Origin: Myxococcales bacterium
GTDB lineage: Bacteria; Myxococcota; Polyangia; Polyangiales; Polyangiaceae
Length of the DNA: 28,953 nucleotides
NCBI GenBank assembly: GCA_003151595.1
Contig: PLXW01000083.1
Span: forward strand, 11,262-40,214
Direction of reading: 5' to 3'
In this document: positions 1 to 7,986 of the stretch, piece by piece
How the letters are laid out: the number at the start of each line of letters is the position of its first letter
Numbering within the stretch: the stretch's first letter is position 1
Translations under genes and position numbers: made by a program
The notes under the pieces: generated by a model
The model's database searches: none
What the model was told of the DNA's origin: nothing
What the model saw: only the letters and a program-made list of their open reading frames with translations

Positions 1-47
<47 letters not shown>

Positions 48-84
48 ACACGCCTTTGCCGCTTACGCGGCGTCAGGTCGGCGC

Positions 85-112
85 ACACTACTCGCGGCTC
101 TCAGAGTGTCAA
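85..112 (-). promoter_or_regulatory. Sigma-70-type promoter of the initiator tRNA gene
   Basis: On the minus strand a perfect TTGACA (-35) lies at 112-107. A 16-base spacer separates it from TAGTGT (-10) at 90-85. Transcription would start near 78, giving a leader of about 30 bases before the mature tRNA 5' end at 47. A consensus -35 box, a GC-rich stretch after the -10 and the position suit a stable-RNA promoter. It is a motif match only. Confidence 0.6.
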
Positions 113-227
113 GCGAACGCACGCGCGCTGCATCATCTCTTCGCCGACCGAGCCCCGCTTCACTCGGTTTCCGCCGCTAGTTCGCACCGTTTCGCGCGTC
201 GCGATACGCTCGTCGATTGATCCCCCG

Positions 228-1595
228 ATGAAGCGCGTCCCTCCGCCGCTCCCGCCCCGCGGGCGAAAGCCGACGAGCCCTAGCATTCCGGCCGGGCTGC
301 CGCGCCTGTCGTCGACTCCGACGGTGACGCCCTCGCCGAGCACGTCGCCGCTGGCGCGGCCGAGCACGACGCCCAACTCGCAGAAGCCGACCGCGGGGCC
401 GCCGAATCCAATGATCGTGTCTGCCCCTCCGTCGTCGCGACGCGGGCCGCCGCCGCTCGATCCGCTTCCTCGCGATCCGGCGCCGCACGAATCCGGTCCG
501 CCGTCGCAGCGCGGGATGCGCGCGGCCGCCGAGTCGATCGCGCGACCGCCGACTCCCCTCGCCTCGTACAAGGCGAACCTCCCGCCGATGCGGCCGCCGA
601 TGCCTTCCGACGAAGGCTTCATGACCCAGGGCGAGAAGCTCTCGCTCGCCGAGTTCGCCTTCGTGCTGCGCGACGAGCAGGTGCAAGCGAAGATCGCGCT
701 CTACCGCGCCGACCTCCAGACCAACCCCGAGCTCGACGCCATCACCGCGCAGGTGGTCGCCGAGCTTCGCGCGCTTCAAGAGAAGGTGGGGCGCGAAGGG
801 AGCGTCCCTCCGCCGTCCGACGCGCGGCACCTCGAAGCCGAGCTCACCAGCGCGTTCACGACGCACCTCGAACGCCTGTTCCGGCCAGGGAAGCTGGCGG
901 CCGTGTTCGAGCGAAAGCTCGCGGTCGCCAGCAAGCGCTTCGCGCGCCTCTTCTTCGAGAGCGAGCTGCACGAGAAGATCCGAGGGTCGCAAGGCGAGCT
1001 GAAGACGATGCGCTTCGCCGAGCAGGCGCTCTTCCGCGTGCTCACGCGCTTCGAGCAGCACCTGCTCCTCGAGCTGGAGTCGTTCGAGTACGAGTCGACC
1101 GAGGTGCTCGATCGCGCGAAGGACCTCTTCGGCGGGATCGTCCGCGAGCTCCGCAACAAGTACCTCGGTCGCACGACCCCCGAGCTGAACGCGCTCGTGT
1201 CGCACTTGAACGAAGTGCTCAATGCGTTCCTCACCGAGGAGTACCCGCCGCACGTGGGCGAGATTGCCAAGCGCGTGGTGAGCGACGCGCGGCTCGCGCA
1301 GATGAAGATGAGCGTCTCGTACAAGGTGTCGGCCGAGGGCTTCGTGAAGCTGCGCGCCGCGTACGAGCGCGCGTTCCTCACGCAGCTCGTGCCGTACGTG
1401 GAAGAAGAGATGCTGAAGCGCGTCCGCGCCCGCGACGCGCGCTTCCGCGTGGAGACGATCCGCTTCGTCGCCGACCCGCACATCTTCAGCGACGTCTGCG
1501 AGCTGATCTGCGAAGCGACGTACGACTCCCTCTACAACGAGGGCTTCCTCGATCTGCCGGCGGACTGGCGCGCGCGGTTGACCGACGAGGGGTGA
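228..1595 (+). CDS. Proline-rich N-terminus, helical C-terminus; unknown function
   Basis: A 455-residue protein whose family I do not recognise. Residues 1 to about 130 are a low-complexity Pro/Ser/Thr/Arg-rich segment without hydrophobic stretches, so no signal peptide or membrane anchor is visible. Residues about 130-455 are rich in Leu, Glu, Arg and Ala with regular amphipathic spacing, suggesting a long all-helical domain, part of it possibly coiled coil. The ATG at 228 is the first start in frame after a stop; no clear Shine-Dalgarno precedes it. A cytoplasmic scaffold or regulator would fit the architecture, which is typical of myxobacterial proteins with disordered proline-rich heads. 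No catalytic motif was seen. It stands alone, 54 bases or more before the oxidoreductase gene. Confidence 0.8.
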   Translation: MKRVPPPLPPRGRKPTSPSIPAGLPRLSSTPTVTPSPSTSPLARPSTTPNSQKPTAGPPNPMIVSAPPSSRRGPPPLDPLPRDPAPHESGPPSQRGMRAAAESIARPPTPLASYKANLPPMRPPMPSDEGFMTQGEKLSLAEFAFVLRDEQVQAKIALYRADLQTNPELDAITAQVVAELRALQEKVGREGSVPPPSDARHLEAELTSAFTTHLERLFRPGKLAAVFERKLAVASKRFARLFFESELHEKIRGSQGELKTMRFAEQALFRVLTRFEQHLLLELESFEYESTEVLDRAKDLFGGIVRELRNKYLGRTTPELNALVSHLNEVLNAFLTEEYPPHVGEIAKRVVSDARLAQMKMSVSYKVSAEGFVKLRAAYERAFLTQLVPYVEEEMLKRVRARDARFRVETIRFVADPHIFSDVCELICEATYDSLYNEGFLDLPADWRARLTDEG

Positions 1596-1658
1596 TCGCG
1601 CGTTCGTCCGCGCGCTCCCTCGCGCCTCCGGCATCGAATCGCGTATTCCATGACGCCC

Positions 1659-2729
1659 ATGAACCTCTTCGCTCCGTTCGCGCTCGGTGACGTCACGCTC
1701 AAGAACCGCGTCGTCGTCTCCCCCATGTGCCAGTACTCGTCGAACGAGGGGCACCCGACGCCGTGGCACCTCGTGCACCTCGGGAGCCGCGCGGTGGGCG
1801 GCGCGTCGCTCGTGTTCACCGAGGCCACGGCGGTCGAAGCGCGCGGGCGGATCTCGCCGGGCGACAGCGGCATCTGGCTCGACTCGCAAGCCGAGGGGTG
1901 GGCGCCGATCGCGCGCTTCATCGCCGAGCAGGGCGCGGTCGCGGGGATGCAGCTCGCGCACGCCGGTCGGAAGGCGAGCACCGCGGCCCCGTGGAAAGGG
2001 GGCAAAGAGGTCGCACCGGAGCACGGCGGCTGGCGACCGACGCTCGCCCCGAGCGCGATCGCGTTCGACGACGGGTACCCGATGCCGAACGCGATGAGCA
2101 CGAGCGACATCGACGCCGTCGTCACCGCGTTCGCCGCCGCCGCGAAGCGCGCCTACGCCGCCGGGTTCAAGGTGCTCGAGATTCACGGCGCGCACGGCTA
2201 CTTGATCCACGAGTTCCTCTCGCCCCTCAGCAACCAGCGCACCGACGAGTACGGCGGCTCGCTCGAGAACCGCATTCGCTTCCTCCGTCGCGTCATCGCC
2301 GCCATCCGCGCCGTCCTCCCCGAGGCCGCGCCGCTGCTGCTCCGCATCTCGGCGACCGACTGGGCCGACGCGCCCAACCAGGGATGGGACCTCGAGCAAT
2401 CATGCGCGCTCGTCGAGGCGATCAAGCATGACGGCGTCACGCTGGTCGACGTCTCGAGCGGCGGAATGTTGCCGCGCCCCACCGTCCCCATCGGCGCCGG
2501 CTACCAGACGCCGTTCGCCGCCGAGATTCGCCGACGCACCGGCATGCCCACCGGCACGGTCGGAATGATCACCGAGCCCGCGCAGGCCGATCACATCGTG
2601 CGCACCGGCCAGGCCGATCTCGTCTTCCTCGCGCGCGAGCTGCTGCGCGATCCGTACTGGCCGCGACGCGCGGCGAAGGCGCTCGGAGTGAAGATCGACG
2701 TGCCCGTGCAGTATGCACGGGCTTGGTGA
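1659..2729 (+). CDS. NADH:flavin oxidoreductase, old yellow enzyme family (YqjM/XenA class)
   Basis: An FMN-dependent ene-reductase predicted to reduce activated C=C bonds (enones, quinones, nitro compounds) with NAD(P)H in the cytoplasm. The TIM-barrel N-terminus (LFAPFALGDVTLKNR) leads into SPMCQYS. Its Cys (residue 24) matches the redox-tuning Cys of the YqjM class, which classical OYEs lack. The substrate-binding pair H176/H179 (HGAH) and the class signature HEFLSPLSNQRTDEYGGS follow, and RELLRDPYWP is present near the end. About 356 residues is normal for the class. The start at 1659 gives an N-terminus aligned with the family. An ATG at 1650 would add three residues. There is no convincing Shine-Dalgarno, but a TATTCC hexamer sits 9 bases upstream of 1659. 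The physiological substrate cannot be told from the sequence. Confidence 0.95.
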   Translation: MNLFAPFALGDVTLKNRVVVSPMCQYSSNEGHPTPWHLVHLGSRAVGGASLVFTEATAVEARGRISPGDSGIWLDSQAEGWAPIARFIAEQGAVAGMQLAHAGRKASTAAPWKGGKEVAPEHGGWRPTLAPSAIAFDDGYPMPNAMSTSDIDAVVTAFAAAAKRAYAAGFKVLEIHGAHGYLIHEFLSPLSNQRTDEYGGSLENRIRFLRRVIAAIRAVLPEAAPLLLRISATDWADAPNQGWDLEQSCALVEAIKHDGVTLVDVSSGGMLPRPTVPIGAGYQTPFAAEIRRRTGMPTGTVGMITEPAQADHIVRTGQADLVFLARELLRDPYWPRRAAKALGVKIDVPVQYARAW

Positions 2730-2736
2730 GCGCGAA

Positions 2737-2833
2737 CCCTCACCCCCAACCCCTCTCCCGCAAGGGGAGAGGGGAGGAGATCTTGGTTTGCTCCCCCTCT
2801 CCCTTTACGGGAGAGGGGGCTGGGGGGTGAGGG
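2737..2833. repeat. Nested inverted repeat, two hairpins inside longer arms; likely bidirectional terminator or interspersed repeat
   Basis: Outer arms (CCCTCACCCCC near 2738 and GGGGGTGAGGG ending 2833) enclose two G/C hairpins. The first has stem CCCCTCTCCC/GGGAGAGGGG (2750-2759 and 2765-2774). The second has a perfect 11-bp stem (2793-2803 and 2809-2819) with loop TTTAC. It lies between the ends of two convergent genes. The minus-strand START-like gene actually reads through the right half and stops at TAA (2805-2807) in the second loop. The C/T-rich palindrome resembles dispersed intergenic repeats seen in many high-GC genomes. Copy number elsewhere cannot be checked here. Confidence 0.8.
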
Positions 2834-3464
2834 CTAGCGAGTACGCCACCGGCCCCGGCGTCCCCTGCGCCCGATCGCGAATCGCGTCCACCGCCTGCAT
2901 CGCCGCGTCCCGCAGCTCTTCATCCACCGCCGACTGCGGCGCAGGCACGAGCGGCACGATCAGCAAGTCGAGCTCGAGCAGCGTCGTCGTCTCGTCGACG
3001 GCGTGCATCGTCCACGTCGTGTTCGCCGTCTTCAAGTTCCCCTTCACGTAGAACCCCTCGACGATCGCCCACCCGCTTGCGATCGGCTGCAAGTCGCGGA
3101 ACCGCATCACCTCCCACAGCGTGATGAGGCCGCGCATGATCGGGACCTGCATGTAGACGTCGGTGCCGCCGGCGTCTTTGCCGATGACCCGCGCGTTGTG
3201 AAACTTGTCGGGGACGAGGTCCTTGTAGTGCGCGAAGTCGAGCACCTGCTTCTTCACCGCGGCGAGCGGCGCGTGCACCAGCACGTCGGAGTGGCCGTAG
3301 CGCTCCGTCGCGCTCGGCGGCACCCAGTTGTTCTTCTGCGAGTGCCCGTCGGCGAGACGCGCGACGTTCGGGTCGACGTCCGCGCGCGCGTCGGCGTGCA
3401 CGAAGAGCGCGCACGCCGCAAAGGCGAGAGCCGCCCGGCGCGCATGAAAGCGACGAACGATCAT
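2805..3464 (-). CDS. Secreted START/SRPBCC-like (polyketide cyclase-type) protein
   Basis: A 219-residue protein with a Sec signal peptide: basic MIVRRFHARR, a hydrophobic Ala-rich core, and probable cleavage after ADARA near residue 29. The mature part has the rhythm of a SRPBCC/START lipid- or ligand-binding fold. HSDVLVHAPLAAVKKQVLDFAHYKDLVP resembles the start of such domains and is followed by strands with WAIVEGFYVKGN and WTMHAV. The ligand is unknown; the predicted location is the periplasm. Its ATG overlaps the stop of the upstream gene (ATGA at 3464-3461), suggesting translational coupling. The last ten or so residues (SLALTPQPPLP) are encoded by the inverted repeat and the stop lies in a repeat loop, so this tail is probably an acquired extension. 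Confidence 0.8.
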   Translation of the reverse strand: MIVRRFHARRAALAFAACALFVHADARADVDPNVARLADGHSQKNNWVPPSATERYGHSDVLVHAPLAAVKKQVLDFAHYKDLVPDKFHNARVIGKDAGGTDVYMQVPIMRGLITLWEVMRFRDLQPIASGWAIVEGFYVKGNLKTANTTWTMHAVDETTTLLELDLLIVPLVPAPQSAVDEELRDAAMQAVDAIRDRAQGTPGPVAYSLALTPQPPLP

Positions 3465-6013
3465 CGCCGCTGAAACCGAAGACGCCCCTCGGCGGCCCAC
3501 CACTCGCGGTACCGCTGGTGCGCCTTCTCGCGCTCTTTGCGCGGGAGGTCGTCGTAGTAACCGAAGTACTCTTTCGTCAGCGTCTTCAGCTCGTCGCCGG
3601 CCGCGCGGCGAATCGCCGGGACCTCGTGCATGAGCGCGTCGATCAGCCACTCGACGCGATGGCGCCCGCCGTTCTGCGCCCACCACGTCTGCCACTTCTT
3701 CGGATCGCGACCGAGATCCTGGCGCGTCACGATCATGAGCGCGCGCCTCGCCGCCGCGGCGACCTCTTCGAGCTCGTCGTTCAGCGCCTCGATCAGGAGC
3801 GGCACCGCGAGTCGCTCGCGCAGCTCGCCGAGCGTCTCGATCATCTCGATGCGCCGCTCGTGCAAGAGCGACGGGTCGCGGTAATAGCGAACGAGCCGCT
3901 CCATCAACGCTTCCGGCGCCACCTCGCCGAGCGCGCGCGCCGCGAGTCGCGCGACCTTGCGCACCGACGGATCGGGATCGAAGAGGCGCGGCACGAGCGG
4001 GTCGACTACCTCGGGGTACGCCAGCTCGGTGAGGAGGAACGTCGCCCAGTAGCGCCGCACCGGATCGCCGTCGCCCACCAGCGGCAACACGAACGGCAAC
4101 GCCGCGCGCCGCTGCCCCGCGATCAAGCGCAGCACCGGCCCGCACTCCCCCGCGCGCAACGATCCGTCTTCCACGCGCGCGCGATCGACCACCGTCGGCC
4201 CCGGGAAGCGCGACATGATCGCCGGCATCGCGTGCTGCCCCTGGCGAAGGAGATCGGCCTCGGCCGCTTCGTCGCTCCCGGTCGACACCACGCGATCGAC
4301 CAGCGCGCCCGACGTCTCGTCGACATCGACGATCACCGACGGCAGCTCGGGCGAGTCCCCCGCGCGCGACGACGGCGGGTGGTGCGGCGCGACGGCGAAC
4401 GACTCCGACGGCGGCGCCGAGTCACTGACCGACGTGGGCGACGACGGCGGCGGCGTCGGTGCCGGGATCTGCGGGATGTCGCCGCGATCGTTCGGCTCCT
4501 CGCGCGGGATGGGCGGGCCGCTCGGCCGGCGCACCACGAACGCATTCTGCGGCGGCGGGAGATCGCTCCCCGGGATGATGCGCGGCGGCGACGGAGGCGC
4601 GAACGACTCTGGCTCCGGATCCGGCAGCGGGTCGAGCCGCGGCGAAGGGATCGACGGCGGCGGCACCGGATCGACGGGGCGCGGGATCGGAACCGTGTGC
4701 GTCTGCGGTCGCAGCGCGAAGGCCGATCCCGGTTTCGGCGGCACGCTCCCGGGGCTCGCGGGCTCGGCCGCGGGCGACGGCGCGGGGGCCTGGCCCGGCA
4801 CGAACCCCTGCAGCTTCTTCCGGACGATCATCTTCTCGAAGCGCTGCCCGATGAGCAGCCCGAACGCCGCCACGTCGCGCGACGCGCCGGCCTCGACGCC
4901 GTCGTCGCCGCTGTCTCCGTAGAAGAGGGCGACGGTCCGCGTGCGAACGACGATCGGCACCACCAGCACTTCGCCGCGCGTCTTCCGCTCCAGGTCGCCG
5001 AACAGCACGGGGTCGAGCCCGTCGAGGTTCGGCGCGACCCTCACCGTCGCCGCCGCGTCGCGCGCCGCCGCGAGCACGCTCGGAAGGTCGAGCGGCACGC
5101 CGATGGCCTGCACACGATCGCGCGATGCACCGTCGCCGTACGCATCGCGCCCCTCGGCGATGTCGGAGTGAACGACGAACAGCGCCGAGTAGTCGAAGTA
5201 CTGGCGCGCGTAGTCGAAGAACAGATCGAGGATCGCGTCGCGCCCCTCCGCCTCTTGCAGCTCCTTGCGCGCCTGCTCGGGGAGCATCGGTCCGCGCCGC
5301 CGTCGCACCGGCCGCGGCGCCCCGGAGTCGCGTTGTACGAGCGTCGCGCGCTGCGTCTCGCTCGTGTCGGCGACGGGAGGACCGGGGGGCGGCGCCGCGG
5401 GGAACCCCACGTCGGTCGGCGTGCGAACGCTCGCCGGCGCGGTGTTCGTCTGGACCGGCGGCGTCGTGCTCGGACGGAACGGCGCGCGCGCGCTCGGCGG
5501 AACCGATCGACGCTCGGGCGGCGCGACCTCCATCGTGGGAGGCGGGGCCGCGCCGAGGCGATGGAGCAACCGCTGCAACCGACGCTCGAGCGGCGCTCCG
5601 TACATCCGCGCCAGCGACTCGCGCACCCGCACCATCGGCGCGATCCGCTGCACCACGCGAAGACCGAGCGCGAACGACAGCTCCTCTTCCGCTTCCTTCG
5701 GCAGCGGCTCGGCGACCGCCACCACGATGGCGCCGTCCTCGAGCGCCAGCGGCACCATGGCCCGCGTCGACGCCATCTCCTCGGTGATGAGCCCGCGCGC
5801 CCGCTCGTTCGGCGACGGCAACGGACCGAGCGTGGCCGCGGCCATCCCGAACGACTCGGCCAGGAGCATCGTCAGCGTCGCTTCGTCGAGCTTCGCCACT
5901 TCGAGCAGGTTGGTGACGAGATCGCCCCCGTAAAGCACCTGCCGAGCGAGCGCTTCTTCGACCTGGCGGATCGTGGCGATCTCGCGCTGGACGATGAGTG
6001 AGCTCAGGGACAT
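3461..6013 (-). CDS. GspE-N-like/GAF-like/HEAT-repeat fusion protein
   Basis: An 850-residue multidomain protein. Residues about 1-150 resemble the N-terminal domain of type II secretion/type IV pilus ATPases (GspE-N/MshEN), which binds c-di-GMP or partner proteins in some families. A Pro-rich linker runs to about 240. Residues about 245-400 look like a GAF-type sensory domain (DYARQYFDYSALFVV, later VLVVPIVVRTRTVALFYGD). A second long Pro/Ser linker reaches about 590. Residues about 600-830 are HEAT-type repeats (VRRYWATFLLTEL, VRKVARLAARALGE, VAAAARRALM). There is no Walker A motif, so it is not a secretion ATPase. A regulatory scaffold role is inferred. It lies 67 bases downstream of hemD, with a hairpin in the gap, and overlaps the START-like gene by 4 bases. 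Confidence 0.8.
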   Translation of the reverse strand: MSLSSLIVQREIATIRQVEEALARQVLYGGDLVTNLLEVAKLDEATLTMLLAESFGMAAATLGPLPSPNERARGLITEEMASTRAMVPLALEDGAIVVAVAEPLPKEAEEELSFALGLRVVQRIAPMVRVRESLARMYGAPLERRLQRLLHRLGAAPPPTMEVAPPERRSVPPSARAPFRPSTTPPVQTNTAPASVRTPTDVGFPAAPPPGPPVADTSETQRATLVQRDSGAPRPVRRRRGPMLPEQARKELQEAEGRDAILDLFFDYARQYFDYSALFVVHSDIAEGRDAYGDGASRDRVQAIGVPLDLPSVLAAARDAAATVRVAPNLDGLDPVLFGDLERKTRGEVLVVPIVVRTRTVALFYGDSGDDGVEAGASRDVAAFGLLIGQRFEKMIVRKKLQGFVPGQAPAPSPAAEPASPGSVPPKPGSAFALRPQTHTVPIPRPVDPVPPPSIPSPRLDPLPDPEPESFAPPSPPRIIPGSDLPPPQNAFVVRRPSGPPIPREEPNDRGDIPQIPAPTPPPSSPTSVSDSAPPSESFAVAPHHPPSSRAGDSPELPSVIVDVDETSGALVDRVVSTGSDEAAEADLLRQGQHAMPAIMSRFPGPTVVDRARVEDGSLRAGECGPVLRLIAGQRRAALPFVLPLVGDGDPVRRYWATFLLTELAYPEVVDPLVPRLFDPDPSVRKVARLAARALGEVAPEALMERLVRYYRDPSLLHERRIEMIETLGELRERLAVPLLIEALNDELEEVAAAARRALMIVTRQDLGRDPKKWQTWWAQNGGRHRVEWLIDALMHEVPAIRRAAGDELKTLTKEYFGYYDDLPRKEREKAHQRYREWWAAEGRLRFQRR

Positions 6014-6030
6014 GGGAGAGGTGGCGCCGT

Positions 6031-6050
6031 AGCGCGGAATTAACCGCGCT
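6031..6050. other. Perfect 7-bp inverted repeat in the hemD-downstream spacer
   Basis: AGCGCGG (6031-6037) and CCGCGCT (6044-6050) flank an AT-rich hexamer AATTAA. It lies 18 bases upstream of the start codon at 6013 and 31 bases after the hemD stop. No U-run follows it on the minus strand, so it is not a classic terminator. An operator, an attenuating hairpin or an RNA-processing site are options. The AT-rich centre stands out against this GC-rich background. Confidence 0.45.
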
Positions 6051-6080
6051 CCGCAGGATCGCCGCCGCGTCCGCGCCTTG

Positions 6081-6893
6081 TCAATCAGACGTGACGGATT
6101 CGCCCGCGAAGGCCCCCGCTATCGCCTCCAGGAGCCCCGCCAGCGTGGATTCCGTCGCCGTCACATCGACCCGAAGAGCGCGCTCCGACAGCGCTTCCGA
6201 GGTGATGGGGCCGATGCTGGCCACGAGCGTCCTGGCGAGCAGATCGCGCGCCCGCCCTTCGCTGCCGACGAGGGCCACGAAGTTGTCGACCGTGCTGGCC
6301 GACGTGAACGTCACGGCGTCGATGGCTCCGCGCCCCAGATCGCCAAGCACCTCATCCACTGCGTCCCCTACCGCCGCGCGCGTCTCGTAGACCGCGATCA
6401 CGTCGACGGCGTGCCCGGCCTCGCGCAGCGTGTCCGGAAGCACGTCGCGCGCGACCTGCGCACGCAAGAGCAGCACCGACTCGCCGCTCCGCTTCATCGC
6501 CTCGAGCATCGCCTTGGCGAGCCCCTCGCCTTTGCGCTCGGTGGCGGTCACAGAGACCTTCACTCCGTGCGCTTCGAGCGCTGCCGCGGTCCCGGGACCG
6601 ATGGCCGCGATCTTCGCCCCCTCGAACGCGCGCGCGTCGAGCCCCGCTTGCTCCATCGTGCGAAACGTCCAATCCACGCCGTTGGCGCTGGTGAACGCGA
6701 CCCAGGCGTACGCCTTCAACCGCGCGAGCGCGTCGACGACCGCGGCCGGATCCTTCGGCGGATGCAGCTCGATCGTCGGCAGCAGCAGCACCTCGGCCCC
6801 GCGCTCTCGGAACATCACCGCGCTCTTCTCGGCTTGATCCTTCGCGCGCGTGATGACGATCCGCTTCCCGTCGAGCGGGCGCTTCGAGCTCAT
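6081..6893 (-). CDS. hemD: Uroporphyrinogen-III synthase
   Basis: Cyclises hydroxymethylbilane to uroporphyrinogen III with inversion of ring D, the branch point to haem, sirohaem and cobalamin; cytoplasmic. The 270-residue length is normal. The two-lobed family pattern is visible: GKRIVITRAKDQAEKSA then LPTIELHPP in lobe 1, FTSANGVDW, IGPGTAAAL, and in lobe 2 VTFTSASTVDNF and ASIGPITSEAL. HemD is poorly conserved overall, so these glycine/serine motifs carry the call. It starts 7 bases after the lipoprotein stop (same strand). HemB, an earlier step of the pathway, is encoded divergently about 1.1 kb away, so tetrapyrrole genes are partly grouped here. Confidence 0.9.
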   Translation of the reverse strand: MSSKRPLDGKRIVITRAKDQAEKSAVMFRERGAEVLLLPTIELHPPKDPAAVVDALARLKAYAWVAFTSANGVDWTFRTMEQAGLDARAFEGAKIAAIGPGTAAALEAHGVKVSVTATERKGEGLAKAMLEAMKRSGESVLLLRAQVARDVLPDTLREAGHAVDVIAVYETRAAVGDAVDEVLGDLGRGAIDAVTFTSASTVDNFVALVGSEGRARDLLARTLVASIGPITSEALSERALRVDVTATESTLAGLLEAIAGAFAGESVTSD

Positions 6894-6900
6894 CGCGTGC

Positions 6901-7893
6901 TCATCGCGCGGGCGCGCACGTCGACACTCCGGCGCCGACGATCCGCTCGGGCCAGCTCGCGACCTGCGCCAGCGCGCCGCTGCCCGGGTCGTAGCGCGTC
7001 ACGATCGAGCTCGAATCGTTGGGCGCGGTGAAGAGGTAGAAGTCACCGCCCCAGAACGCGAACGCCCAGGCGTCCCCCTCGTTCACGTTGGGGAGGAAGT
7101 TCTGCGCGGTGAGCGCCGCGGTCTTCTTGTCGATCTGCGCGATCGTCATCCCGCTCGACCCCTGCCCCTGCGGCGCGAAGAACGCGAAGAGCCGACCGTC
7201 GGCCGTGCCCGAGAGCTCCGCGGCCGGCGCGGCCGGGAAGAACGATCCGACCTCGCTGAGCACGAGCGAGGTCTCGTCGATCGCCCCCAGCCGTCCGTTC
7301 GCCGTGTCGTCGGACGCGACGTAGAGCGTCTCGCCGGTACCGATGTCGTTCGCCGAGAAGGCCATGCCGAAGCTGTTGAACGAGTCCTGCCCGGGCACGA
7401 ACTGGCTCGCCTCGCACGACGCCGTGGCGAGGCTCACGCGGAAGATGCTCCCGGGCGACGGATCCTGGAACTGCGCATAGAGGACGTAGGCGACGCCGAA
7501 GCGATCGACCGCCATCGAGAACGGGCTCCGCCCCAGCGGATCGGGGCAGTTGATCGTGCCGATGGTCGTGAACTGCCCCGACGGCGGATCGAAGCGGAGG
7601 AGCCGGTTGCTCTCGGTGACGGCGTAAACGAGCGTGTCGGAGGCGTCGGCGCAGATCGGGTTCGACGTGTCGCGCTGGGGCGTCGAGTCGATCGGCGGGA
7701 GCGAGACGTCGTCGAACGGGACGTTGGCGTCCTCGGTGGGGAACGGATGAAAGACGACCGTCGCTCCATCGGGCTCGACGACGAGGTACTCGGGCACGAG
7801 CAGACCCGTTCGGTCGCCGCACGCCGCGATCGCGAGGACCGGGACGCCGAGCCCAACGGCGATCGCGAACGCGCTTCTCGCGCTTGTGTACAC
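6901..7893 (-). CDS. Putative lipoprotein with beta-propeller-like repeats
   Basis: A 330-residue exported protein. The N-terminus MYTSARSAFAIAVGLGVPVLA ends in AIAAC, an acceptable lipobox with Cys at about residue 24. The mature part has recurring strands around LLRFDPPSGQFTTIG, MAVDRFGVAYVLY, LGAIDETSLVLSEVG and VTRYDPGSGALAQV. Their spacing suits a beta-propeller of the kind annotated as WD40/NHL-like. The repeats are weak and no enzyme motif is present, so the function is unknown. The start is a GTG at 7893 preceded by AAGG and by a -10-like TAAGGT only 6 bases upstream. It is the first gene of the minus-strand run with hemD (7-base gap). The only link to tetrapyrrole metabolism is position. 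Confidence 0.75.
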   Translation of the reverse strand: MYTSARSAFAIAVGLGVPVLAIAACGDRTGLLVPEYLVVEPDGATVVFHPFPTEDANVPFDDVSLPPIDSTPQRDTSNPICADASDTLVYAVTESNRLLRFDPPSGQFTTIGTINCPDPLGRSPFSMAVDRFGVAYVLYAQFQDPSPGSIFRVSLATASCEASQFVPGQDSFNSFGMAFSANDIGTGETLYVASDDTANGRLGAIDETSLVLSEVGSFFPAAPAAELSGTADGRLFAFFAPQGQGSSGMTIAQIDKKTAALTAQNFLPNVNEGDAWAFAFWGGDFYLFTAPNDSSSIVTRYDPGSGALAQVASWPERIVGAGVSTCAPAR

Positions 7894-7986
7894 GCGCGTA
7901 CCTTACCGCGCCGACTCCCCAGCAGCCACGCGAACCCGTCCGGCGTGTGCTATCCCGCAACAAGACCCGCAAACACCGGCAAGCCG

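Noticed and set aside
177..2399. Very long open frame on the minus strand opposite the first two genes
   Set aside because: Its translation is dominated by Arg/Ala/Gly/Glu-rich low-complexity sequence, and it lies antisense to a well-supported oxidoreductase. High GC leaves few stop codons in alternative frames.
3518..6001. 827-codon plus-strand frame opposite the GspE-N/HEAT gene
   Set aside because: The product is almost all Arg/His/Ala/Glu without domain patterns. The minus strand holds recognisable domains over the same span.
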